Shown here: one piece after another, positions 16,707-23,672 of the stretch | Position numbering within the stretch: the stretch's first letter is position 1 | How the letters are laid out: each line of letters starts with the position of its first letter | NCBI GenBank assembly: GCA_038248505.1 | Contig: JBBRXJ010000056.1 | Span: 1-23,672, forward strand | Direction: 5' to 3' | Source: JBBRXJ01 sp038248505 | GTDB taxonomy: Bacteria; Bacteroidota; Bacteroidia; Bacteroidales; JBBRXJ01 | Length of the DNA stretch: 23,672 nucleotides | Notes under the pieces: generated by a model | Database searches by the model: none | The model's input: the letters and a program-made list of their open reading frames with translations, nothing else | What the model was told of the DNA's origin: nothing | Position numbers and translations under genes: made by a program

Positions 16707-18272
16707 ATGAAACCGGCACAATCATTTTTGGTATTGATCTATATTCTTTTGGCACTGTTTGTAGTGTCCATAATTTTTCCTGAGGAAGGTATTCCTCTTG
16801 GTGAGAAACTACGTCTGCATTTTCCTGCACCATATACTTTTTGGGCTTCAGATGAATCTGATTATAAAGATGTATCATCAGTTATGGATGTGGTTGATGC
16901 TGATTTTAATGATACATCGAGCACTCTTGTTTTATTGCCTGATAGTTTTGGAATACCCCAAACAGTTGCCTATGTAGTGGATTATAAAAGATTGGGAAAT
17001 GCGAAATGCGGCGATTCAATTTTTAAGACAGACAGTTTAATAAAACAAATAAAAAAGAAACGAATTGCTGCAGATACCACACGTAAGCGCGTTCGATCCC
17101 TAGAATATCCAGCAGGTGATAAAACAATTATGTATTCATTATTTAATGCACTTGCTTATCTTTCATCAACAAATGAACTTATTCGTATTTTGCATTTTGG
17201 CGATTCGCAAATTGAAGGCGATCGTATCACTTCTTATATTCGTAATGAATTTCAAAAGCGATTTGGAGGCACGGGTAATGGTTTTTTCCCCGTAACTAAC
17301 GGAAACAATCGCAATGTATCCATTCAAGTTGATGTTTCAGATAATTGGAAATATTATTGGATAAAAGGGAAGGAGAATTTACTTGCTGAACACAAACGCT
17401 TTGGGGTAATGATGGATTTTTCACGCTTCAATGATTTTGATGCGATTCTTAAAGAGCCTGGAAAACAGTATGAAGCAACCATTCAAGTGAAGCGTCAGAA
17501 TATTTCGTATCCTCTATCAAGAAATTTTAAATTGTTTCGTTTGTTTTATGGTAATAATAAGCTCCCTTTTATTGTGCAAATGGCTTATGACGATACTACC
17601 TTAGATGCTGAGTTGGTAGAGCCATCGGATAAACTTAAAATTTTAGAATGGAAATTTGATAAAACGCCTAAAGCGTTTACTATTAAATTTACGGGTGAAG
17701 ATAGTCCCGATGTATTTGGTATCTCCCTCGATAATACGCATGGCGTGGCAGTTGATAATATTGCGATACGAGGTAGTAGGGGAACTGAGTTTACCAAAAC
17801 GAATACCACAATATTCAGAGAAATGTTTTCAATGCTTAATGTTAAATTGATTATTTTTCAGTTTGGAGTGAATGCGGTTCCTGATTTATTAAAGAGCTAT
17901 TCGGGTTATGAGGCTCAGTTAATGCGGCAATTGAAGTTTTTGCGAAGCCTTAATCCGAGTGTACCTGTTATTGTGGTAGGTGTTTCAGATATGTCGAGGA
18001 AGGTAGATGATACGTTTGTATCCTATCCAAATATTAAACGTATACGCGATGCTGAGCGCCGAGCTGCATTTGCAACAGGTTGTGTCTTTTGGGATTTATA
18101 TGAAGCCATGGGTGGCGAAAATTCTATGCCTGGCTGGGTTTTTGCTAGCCCTCCTTTAGCTGCTAAGGACTTTACACATTTTAGTATTCCAGGTGCGAGA
18201 GCTGTGGGTAATATGTTTTATAATGCTTTAATGAATGATTTTAACGATTATCTTTTGATGCAAAATGAGTGA
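16707..18272 (+). CDS. Membrane-anchored SGNH-hydrolase-like protein, likely O-acetyltransferase partner
   Basis: A 521-residue protein with an N-terminal membrane anchor (about 8-24) and a periplasmic SGNH/GDSL domain. The catalytic blocks are visible: Ser167 in FGDSQ (block I), Gly in RGSRG (about 355-359, block II), Asn389 in FQFGVNA (block III), and the Asp488-x2-His491 pair in DFTH (block V). Between blocks I and II lies an insertion of about 165 residues with a beta-rich, carbohydrate-binding look. Its stop overlaps the start of the MBOAT gene by 8 bp. Such SGNH/MBOAT pairs transfer acetyl groups to peptidoglycan (PatA/PatB) or to exopolysaccharides (AlgI/AlgJ/AlgX). It could also act as an esterase; the coupling to the MBOAT favours transfer. 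Confidence 0.82.
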   Translation: MKPAQSFLVLIYILLALFVVSIIFPEEGIPLGEKLRLHFPAPYTFWASDESDYKDVSSVMDVVDADFNDTSSTLVLLPDSFGIPQTVAYVVDYKRLGNAKCGDSIFKTDSLIKQIKKKRIAADTTRKRVRSLEYPAGDKTIMYSLFNALAYLSSTNELIRILHFGDSQIEGDRITSYIRNEFQKRFGGTGNGFFPVTNGNNRNVSIQVDVSDNWKYYWIKGKENLLAEHKRFGVMMDFSRFNDFDAILKEPGKQYEATIQVKRQNISYPLSRNFKLFRLFYGNNKLPFIVQMAYDDTTLDAELVEPSDKLKILEWKFDKTPKAFTIKFTGEDSPDVFGISLDNTHGVAVDNIAIRGSRGTEFTKTNTTIFREMFSMLNVKLIIFQFGVNAVPDLLKSYSGYEAQLMRQLKFLRSLNPSVPVIVVGVSDMSRKVDDTFVSYPNIKRIRDAERRAAFATGCVFWDLYEAMGGENSMPGWVFASPPLAAKDFTHFSIPGARAVGNMFYNALMNDFNDYLLMQNE

Positions 18273-19782
18273 TTGGTTTATAGATATAGTATCGTATAAT
18301 GCTGAACGGCCGATGCTTTTCACTCAACTGTATTTCTGGATATTCATGGCAATTACACTAGCATTCTATAGCTTCGTTTACAAAACGAACAGAGTGCGAA
18401 ATGTGTATCTTTTAGTGCTCAGTTTGTTTTTTTATTACAAATCGGGCGGTTACTTTTTTGTATTGCTTTTATTTACAACAACCATTGATTATGCAATAGG
18501 AATAGCTATTGGCACAAGCACGTCGCAACTTAAGCGAAGAGTTTTAGTAATTTTTAGTGTGCTATTAAATCTTACTGTATTAGCTTATTTTAAGTATTCA
18601 TATTTGATTAATGATGTTATAAATCACCTTACCGGATTGAATTTAACTCCCTATAATTTTTTAGCTGATTTTAGCAATTCCATTACTGGTAGTCATTTTA
18701 ATATTAACGCCATTATTTTGCCTGTCGGTATTTCATTTTACACCTTTCAGAGTTTAAGTTATACCATTGATGTTTATCGCAAAGATTGTGAGCCCGTACG
18801 AAATTTTGCCGACTTTGCATTTTTTGTTACCTTCTTTCCTCAATTAGTTGCAGGGCCTATTGTTAGAGCGTCGCAATTTATACCACAACTATTTTATAAA
18901 TATTCTTTAAGTAAAGCAGAGTTGGGGCATGCCATATTTCTTATCCTTAATGGGCTAATAAAAAAGATGCTTATCTCAGATTACATCTCTATAAATTTTG
19001 TTGACAGAGTATTTGATAGCCCTGAATCCTATACAGGACTTGAGAATTTGATGGCAGTGTATGGTTATGCCATTCAGATATATTGTGACTTTTCAGGCTA
19101 TACTGATATTGCAATAGGAATAGCACAAATACTCGGGTTTAAGTTACCGGTAAACTTTTATTCGCCTTACAAAGCATCTAGTATTACTGACTTTTGGCGT
19201 AGGTGGCATATTTCATTATCTACTTGGTTGCGCGATTATTTATACATTCCATTAGGAGGAAATAGAAAGGGAAAATTCCGTAGTAATTTAAATTTATTTT
19301 TAACGATGTTGCTTGGCGGCCTTTGGCATGGAGCCAATTGGAGTTTTATGATATGGGGAGGAATGCACGGTCTGGGATTAATTATACATAAAGTTTGGAT
19401 GCAGATAAACCCATTTAAGAATAAGAATTATAAGATTCTTGATTTATTTTTTGTTATAGTAACACTTCATTTTGTATCTTTTTTATGGATTTTTTTTAGA
19501 GTTGAGAATTTAGATAGAGCTTTATTTATGTTAGTTCGCATTTTCACAGCGCAGAGTTTTGATTCCCTTCCATTGGTTTTCTCAGCGTATTGGAATATCG
19601 TTCTGTTAATTTTTATAGCCTTTGTAATTCATTGGATACCAGAGACAATGAAAGAAAAATATAGAGGATTGTTTATTCGTATTCCTATGATTGCAAAAAT
19701 AGCTATTGTAGTGATCGTTGTTTTTGGATTGTATCAGATTAAGTCGAGCGAGTTGCAACCCTTTATTTATTTTCAATTTTAG
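18265..19782 (+). CDS. MBOAT family O-acyltransferase (AlgI/PatA/DltB-like)
   Basis: A 505-residue multi-pass membrane protein with about 10 to 12 hydrophobic segments. Family motifs are FPQLVAGPIVRASQFIPQL (middle of the protein), WHIS with His315, and LLGGLWHGANW with the invariant His355. These mark the bacterial AlgI/PatA branch that passes acetyl groups from the cytoplasm to a periplasmic acceptor protein. The acceptor is probably the overlapping SGNH protein. Substrate is open: peptidoglycan, given the transglycosylase just upstream, or a secreted polysaccharide. The gene ends before a strong terminator. Confidence 0.92.
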   Translation: MSDWFIDIVSYNAERPMLFTQLYFWIFMAITLAFYSFVYKTNRVRNVYLLVLSLFFYYKSGGYFFVLLLFTTTIDYAIGIAIGTSTSQLKRRVLVIFSVLLNLTVLAYFKYSYLINDVINHLTGLNLTPYNFLADFSNSITGSHFNINAIILPVGISFYTFQSLSYTIDVYRKDCEPVRNFADFAFFVTFFPQLVAGPIVRASQFIPQLFYKYSLSKAELGHAIFLILNGLIKKMLISDYISINFVDRVFDSPESYTGLENLMAVYGYAIQIYCDFSGYTDIAIGIAQILGFKLPVNFYSPYKASSITDFWRRWHISLSTWLRDYLYIPLGGNRKGKFRSNLNLFLTMLLGGLWHGANWSFMIWGGMHGLGLIIHKVWMQINPFKNKNYKILDLFFVIVTLHFVSFLWIFFRVENLDRALFMLVRIFTAQSFDSLPLVFSAYWNIVLLIFIAFVIHWIPETMKEKYRGLFIRIPMIAKIAIVVIVVFGLYQIKSSELQPFIYFQF

Positions 19783-19829
19783 AGAATGAGGTAACCCGAT
19801 TTGTGAATGAAGTCGGCATTTAGTATCAT

Positions 19830-19859
19830 AAAAAAAGCCCCCAAAAGGGAGCTTTTTTT
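19830..19859. terminator. Bidirectional rho-independent terminator
   Basis: Seven A residues, a GC-rich stem (GCCCCC with GGGAGC, one C-A mismatch), an AAAA loop, and seven T residues form a textbook intrinsic terminator. The A tract makes it work in both directions. It lies 48 bp after the MBOAT stop and 21 bp beyond the end of the convergent 112-residue gene. Confidence 0.93.
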
Positions 19860-19879
19860 CTTCATACATACCGAGTTTT

Positions 19880-20218
19880 TTAAAAGTTGAGACCAGGAGC
19901 TTCAACATAATCAGATTTTGGCTCTTCAGCTTCAATGTCTGAAGCTTTGTCCTCTTCCTTACTTTTTTTTGCAGGAGCTGGTTTCTTAAGTTTTTGTGAA
20001 TCGAGGCCATGTAGTTCCATTTTGTTGTCTCTTAAGAACATACCTACCAAGATCGCCACTTTAATGTCACTAATTCGCAATTCAACTTCCCAATCGGTGT
20101 CAGGAAAAGTTTGTTGACGAACGGTAAATTCAATACTTTCCTCAAGACAGAAATCCACAATTACGGGGATATTTTTCTTCTTTAGGATAACTTTCGGAAA
20201 ATCATTCTTTTCTGCCAT
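19880..20218 (-). CDS. Hypothetical acidic-tailed 112-residue protein
   Basis: I do not recognise this family. The protein has two parts. Residues 1 to about 70 look like a compact folded domain alternating hydrophobic and charged strands (PKVILKKKNIPVIVDFC, then WEVELRISDIKVAILVGMFLRD). Residues about 75-112 are a disordered Lys/Ala/Pro tail followed by a Glu/Asp-rich segment. There is no signal peptide or membrane span, so it is probably cytosolic. It is judged real because it starts with ATG, shows normal amino-acid usage, and ends at a bidirectional terminator that also closes the opposing MBOAT gene. Its regular, non-random composition supports coding. It stands alone with no operon partner in view. 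Confidence 0.7.
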   Translation of the reverse strand: MAEKNDFPKVILKKKNIPVIVDFCLEESIEFTVRQQTFPDTDWEVELRISDIKVAILVGMFLRDNKMELHGLDSQKLKKPAPAKKSKEEDKASDIEAEEPKSDYVEAPGLNF

Positions 20219-20786
20219 AACGCTTTTTGTTTTTTAGAACTTTAAAAATAATGCAATTCCTGAAATAAGAGCGCAAAAGAGGAATAAAAATAAAATTACA
20301 AAGTATCTAATAATTAGAATTATAGTGAAATTTTGATAGAATTGTTTATTTCTTTTTATTCAGGGCATTCGTTGTTCAAAATAGTAAGTAGTTGAAAATA
20401 CATTTGATTTAATAGTAAATAACCTAATTATTCTTAAATGATTAGTAATTAGGTTTATGTTAATGAGACATGGGAATTTACAACAGATAAATTTTTAGAA
20501 ATAGAACTTATTTTGAATAAAAATAGCCAGAAAAAATAGAGCGAAAAAGTGTTGGTGATTTAAATTAACCTTAAACGAGTATTTAAGATCAAATTGTGGT
20601 GTTTTTAAGCTATACCGCATCTAAGACATAGCTATCTATAAAAATACTCTGAAAATCTCATTGTAAATGCAACATTTGTGCTAAAGAAAAAAGCAAATAG
20701 TAGAACAAAAGAACATGTTTTCCGTAACAATGCTATAAGGACAAATATTGCTTGAAAATAAGATTATATTTAATAAACCTCTCATT
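20219..20786. other. 568-bp A+T-rich intergenic region
   Basis: It separates the divergent 112-residue gene and the SprB-repeat gene and must hold both promoters. I find no open frame worth calling and no RNA gene. The one clear structural element is a 10-bp inverted repeat at 20421-20455. No convincing TTTG/TAnnTTTG promoter pair is visible on either strand, although TATATTTA occurs shortly before the SprB-gene ATG. Confidence 0.5.
20421..20455. repeat. Perfect 10-bp inverted repeat in the SprB-gene upstream region
   Basis: AACCTAATTA (20421-20430) and TAATTAGGTT (20446-20455) are exact reverse complements with a 15-base spacer. The spacer contains ATTAG at 20441-20445, complementary to CTAAT inside the left arm (20424-20428), giving an alternative hairpin. 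It lies 330 bp before the large adhesin-like gene. It may be an operator, a transcript structure, or chance. Confidence 0.4.
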
Positions 20787-23672
20787 ATGAAAAGATTAAT
20801 ACTAATATCCGTCGCCGTTTCATTATTTCAGTTCTTTAGTCAAAATGCTAGTGGAGTTGGTTCTCTTGGTATGACCATTGATACACTTTATCATCAGCAA
20901 TGGTGTTATGGTAAATTAGATACTTTTAAGTTACCATATACTATTGATACGGCTAGTTTGTGTATTGATGAGCCGACAATACCTTTCAAAGGGACAACAT
21001 ATCCGGCAGGTTGGGAATCAGTTGATTTGGATGCAGTCGGTGGTTTACCTCTTCCAATAGTTAATAATGGCAAATTAATTATTCAAGATAAAGGGTCGGC
21101 TATTACGGGCGCAACTAATAAATATGTTGCTTTAGCTAGAGCTTTAGGATATGTGGGAAACTTTGATGTTTCAACACGAATTGACTCAATGTATCCTGCT
21201 GGCACAACACCGCGCGCAGGTATTATTTGTGCCAATACACTAATAGATTCGCCAACAGGAAATTACTGTTTTGTTGCGGTAACTCCTACTCAATTTGGCT
21301 TTTATTATTCAATTGGAGATCCAAAACAACTTGCAGGAAGTGTTATGGCAGGTACAGCAATTTTTCCATGTTGGTTGAGGTTGAGGAAGGTTGGCACAAT
21401 GTATTATGCATATTATAAAACGAATCGAATAGGGCCATGGGTGGCTATAGGTGCAGGAGTAACTCCAAATGCATCCTCTGCAGGTTCTGTACAACTAGGT
21501 TTGGCCAGTTGTGCAAATTCAACTACAGTACTAAGCCGTGCCGTATTTGACATGTTTGATGATGAACCAAGTAAAACGGATAGCATACAATTTGATGTAC
21601 AACTCTCTAATAGCAATGCATTATTTACAGCAAGTTCTCCGGTAATTTCACAAACCTTAACACGCAATGAAAGTCTTTTCTGTAGTGGAAGACAGCGTGA
21701 TACCATGGTGGTAATTGTACCGGATACTTTACCAATGAATGGTTTCAGATATAAAATGCGCGTACAAGCATTTAATGTTACAACCGCTGAATATATTTAT
21801 GGCAAAGCGTCACCAGATAGTGGCAACGTAATAAATTGCAATTGTGTACGCATTGACTCGGCAAGTAAAGTTCATGTTTCTTGTTTTGGTGGTAACAATG
21901 GAACTCTTACATTGCATGTATCGCATGGTACAGCGCCGTATAGCTATTCGTGGAGTAATGGTATAACAAGCTCAAATATTTCTGCACTTACTGCCGGCAC
22001 ATACAATGTAACAGTAAGCGATGTTGTTTTATGTACAAAATCTGCATCCTATGTTATTACGCAACCAGCAAGCGGAATTATTATAAATACGGTTAACACT
22101 ACTAATGTTAGCTGTTTTGGAATGTCAAATGGTTCGGTTGAAGTAAGTGCCTCGAGTGGCATGCCTCCCTATACGTATTCATGGAGCAATGGTATTAATT
22201 CAGCAATTAGTTCAGGATTGGTTTCGGGTAGTTATAATCTTACTGTAAGTGATGGAAATACTTGTACTGCAACGAGCAGTTCTTTTATCAATCAACCCGG
22301 TATGATGAGTGGTTCTGGATTGGTTACACATCCTCAATGCATAGGAAGTATCACTGGTGCAATCGATATTTTTGCAGGCGGTGGTACATCACCATATAAT
22401 TATAGTTGGTCTAATGGTTCTATTCTAGAAGACCTTACTGGTTTAGCGGCAGGATCGTATAATGTAACCATTAAAGATGCTAATTCTTGTGAGAAAAATT
22501 TAGCTTTTAATCTTACTTCACCAGTTGGATTAACACGAGTTGATACTTTGTATCCTGTTGAAGATATGTATATACCAATGTGGGGTGGTGGAATGGGATA
22601 CAACTCATTCTTTAAATTTGATGTAAACAAAATACCTTCAAATAATAGAATAGACTCTGCATTCATTAGTACCTATGTTGCCTCAACGTGGGGATTATGG
22701 GATGGAGATATTCGTTATATGAATTTCAATAATCAGAATTGGAAGGAAACAGATAGCACAAGTAAATTCTGGCCGTCGCCATCAACCGATACTGTTTATC
22801 AGCTCGGCGGATATGGTATGGTAGTAGGTAGAAGTAAGAGTGTAAATATTTCTAAATTGATTAAGAATGATATTAATTTATCAAGACAATTTACTACCAT
22901 TTGGATGAAAGATCCGGATGATGGAACTTTTAATCCAAATCCCAGTAAGTTGCCCTATAACAAGCCTGATACTCTCATGTTGGGGAATAGTCTAGTTGGA
23001 AATTATGGTGCAATTATGCGCGCATCAGAATATCCTGTTGCAAACCAACGTCCATACCTTATTATTAAACATACATCAACATTTACGTACACAAATACTA
23101 CAACTAATTTATCGTGTGGTGGTGTAAATGATGGAGCTGCAAGTATAACCATTAGCGGTGGTACATCGCCTTACAGCTACAGTTGGAATACAGGTGCAAC
23201 AACAACGTCAATATCGAGTTTGACTGCAGGACTTTATCTAGTAACGGTGATTGATGCGAATAGTTGTTCTGATATTTTCAAGTATAATGTTAAGAAACCT
23301 GATACCATTTCTTATACATCGATATTAAATCATGTAACGTGTGTTGCTGGTAATACGGGATCAGTAAACATTACGTTAACCTCATTTACACCTCCTATTA
23401 CCTATAGTTGGAGCAATGGAGCAACCACTGAAGACATCATGACATTAACAGCAGGTAGTTATTCTGTAACCATAGATGATGCTTCAATATGTAATAAGAC
23501 TGCGAGTTTCAATATTACGCAACCAGCAAGTGGCGTATCTCTCAGCGGTGTTGTTACCAATGTAAATTGCAATGGAGGAAACACAGGAGCCGTAAATATT
23601 ACTGTAGGTGGCGGTTCATCGCCATATAGTTATTCATGGAGTAATGGATGGTTGGTAGAAGACCCAACAGCC
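20787..23672 (+). CDS. Large secreted SprB-repeat protein with DNRLRE-like domain, 3' end cut off
   Basis: The frame is open for 962 codons from ATG 20787 to the window edge with no stop. Residues 1 to about 22 form a signal peptide (MKRLILISVAVSLFQFF then SQNASG). Residues about 60-250 resemble a concanavalin/LamG-like lectin fold, with CWLRLRKVG around Trp196 and a YYAYYKTN strand. From residue 364 SprB-type repeats begin: three complete copies (364-579), a 195-residue DNRLRE/CBM96-like domain (580-774), two more complete copies and a cut-off sixth (775-962). SprB repeats are known from gliding adhesins and other type IX-secreted proteins of Bacteroidota, so export through the T9SS and cell-surface adhesion or glycan binding are inferred. 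The C-terminal sorting domain that would prove this lies outside the window. Confidence 0.9.
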   Translation, partial: MKRLILISVAVSLFQFFSQNASGVGSLGMTIDTLYHQQWCYGKLDTFKLPYTIDTASLCIDEPTIPFKGTTYPAGWESVDLDAVGGLPLPIVNNGKLIIQDKGSAITGATNKYVALARALGYVGNFDVSTRIDSMYPAGTTPRAGIICANTLIDSPTGNYCFVAVTPTQFGFYYSIGDPKQLAGSVMAGTAIFPCWLRLRKVGTMYYAYYKTNRIGPWVAIGAGVTPNASSAGSVQLGLASCANSTTVLSRAVFDMFDDEPSKTDSIQFDVQLSNSNALFTASSPVISQTLTRNESLFCSGRQRDTMVVIVPDTLPMNGFRYKMRVQAFNVTTAEYIYGKASPDSGNVINCNCVRIDSASKVHVSCFGGNNGTLTLHVSHGTAPYSYSWSNGITSSNISALTAGTYNVTVSDVVLCTKSASYVITQPASGIIINTVNTTNVSCFGMSNGSVEVSASSGMPPYTYSWSNGINSAISSGLVSGSYNLTVSDGNTCTATSSSFINQPGMMSGSGLVTHPQCIGSITGAIDIFAGGGTSPYNYSWSNGSILEDLTGLAAGSYNVTIKDANSCEKNLAFNLTSPVGLTRVDTLYPVEDMYIPMWGGGMGYNSFFKFDVNKIPSNNRIDSAFISTYVASTWGLWDGDIRYMNFNNQNWKETDSTSKFWPSPSTDTVYQLGGYGMVVGRSKSVNISKLIKNDINLSRQFTTIWMKDPDDGTFNPNPSKLPYNKPDTLMLGNSLVGNYGAIMRASEYPVANQRPYLIIKHTSTFTYTNTTTNLSCGGVNDGAASITISGGTSPYSYSWNTGATTTSISSLTAGLYLVTVIDANSCSDIFKYNVKKPDTISYTSILNHVTCVAGNTGSVNITLTSFTPPITYSWSNGATTEDIMTLTAGSYSVTIDDASICNKTASFNITQPASGVSLSGVVTNVNCNGGNTGAVNITVGGGSSPYSYSWSNGWLVEDPTA
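21876..22523 (+). repeat. SprB-type protein repeats 1 to 3
   Basis: Copies at 21876-22067, 22107-22298 and 22332-22523, each exactly 192 bp (64 codons), separated by 39 and 33 bp. Each has the pattern C-x-G near the start, a Y-x-Y-S-W-S-N-G block at residues about 22-29, a G-[ST]-Y-N-[VL]-T block at 41-46, and ends in Pro. Cys occupies positions 3 and 53 in all three copies, a possible disulfide in an Ig-like fold. The copies are diverged at DNA level, so they are old rather than recently amplified. Confidence 0.9.
22524..23108 (+). other. DNRLRE/CBM96-like domain inserted in the SprB repeat array
   Basis: This 585-bp segment codes for residues 580-774. After VDTLYPVEDMYIP comes FFKFDVNKIPSNNRIDSAFIS, the 'F-D-x-IP-x-I-x-SA' signature of DNRLRE/CBM96-type beta-sandwich modules. 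A Trp-containing strand (NNQNWKETDS) and a closing RPYLIIK strand complete the pattern. Such modules bind or decorate carbohydrates in secreted proteins. It stands where an 11- to 13-residue linker joins other adjacent repeats. Confidence 0.65.
23109..23672 (+). repeat. SprB-type protein repeats 4 to 6 (6 cut off)
   Basis: Copies at 23109-23300 and 23334-23525 are again exactly 192 bp with Cys at positions 3 and 53. The sixth starts at 23562 and runs out of the window after 37 codons. Linkers are 33 and 36 bp. The YSWSNG-type block is kept in all (YSWNTG in repeat 4). Confidence 0.9.

Noticed and set aside
18373..18389. Perfect 7-bp palindrome TTCGTTT/AAACGAA
   Set aside because: It lies inside the MBOAT coding region and no regulatory context supports it; likely chance.
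19606..20010. 134-codon minus-strand open frame overlapping the MBOAT 3' end and the terminator
   Set aside because: It runs antisense to the MBOAT gene and through the terminator hairpin, and it overlaps the better-supported 112-residue gene in another frame.

Overview
The window is A+T-rich bacterial DNA that reads as a Bacteroidota chromosome. The supporting signs are a large secreted protein with tandem SprB-type repeats, a ParA-ParB-DUF5683 gene order, almost no Shine-Dalgarno sequences before the genes, and candidate TAnnTTTG -7 boxes. Genus and species cannot be assigned from the sequence alone. I see no rRNA, tRNA, CRISPR array, transposase or phage gene.

Positions 1 to 9236 are a cell-surface polysaccharide locus. 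It begins with a cut-off NodB-type deacetylase and a methyltransferase on the + strand. A compact minus-strand block (6606 down to 1551) follows: a HisH-type glutaminase, a HisF-like protein that has lost one cyclase catalytic Asp, a WbuX/PseA-type N-acetyl sugar amidotransferase, an uncharacterised GT-B-like transferase, and a CBS-nucleotidyltransferase of the PtmE kind. Together these should make an acetamidino-modified sugar, plausibly a legionaminic-acid-like nonulosonate, although the core nonulosonate genes are not in the window. A Wzx-type flippase and an FkbM methyltransferase, again on the + strand, close the locus.

Positions 9316 to 12286 hold housekeeping genes: gltX overlapping a TatD-family hydrolase, then tcdA for ct6A37 formation in tRNA. 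After a 0.4 kb gap comes a chromosome-segregation and envelope block (12686 to 19782): parA, parB, a DUF5683 membrane protein, a MltD-like lytic transglycosylase with LysM domains, an SGNH-hydrolase-like protein and an MBOAT O-acyltransferase. The last two overlap by 8 bp and follow the transglycosylase by 27 bp. This suggests glycan O-acetylation, with peptidoglycan or an exopolysaccharide as the possible target.

A strong bidirectional terminator separates this block from a convergent 112-residue gene of unknown function. After a 568-bp gap without genes, the window ends inside a large secreted protein (from 20787, 962 codons with no stop). It has a signal peptide, a lectin-like N-terminal region, and at least six SprB-type repeats. 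The five complete repeats are each exactly 64 codons long, and the array is split by a 195-residue DNRLRE/CBM96-like domain. It is probably a type IX-secreted adhesin.
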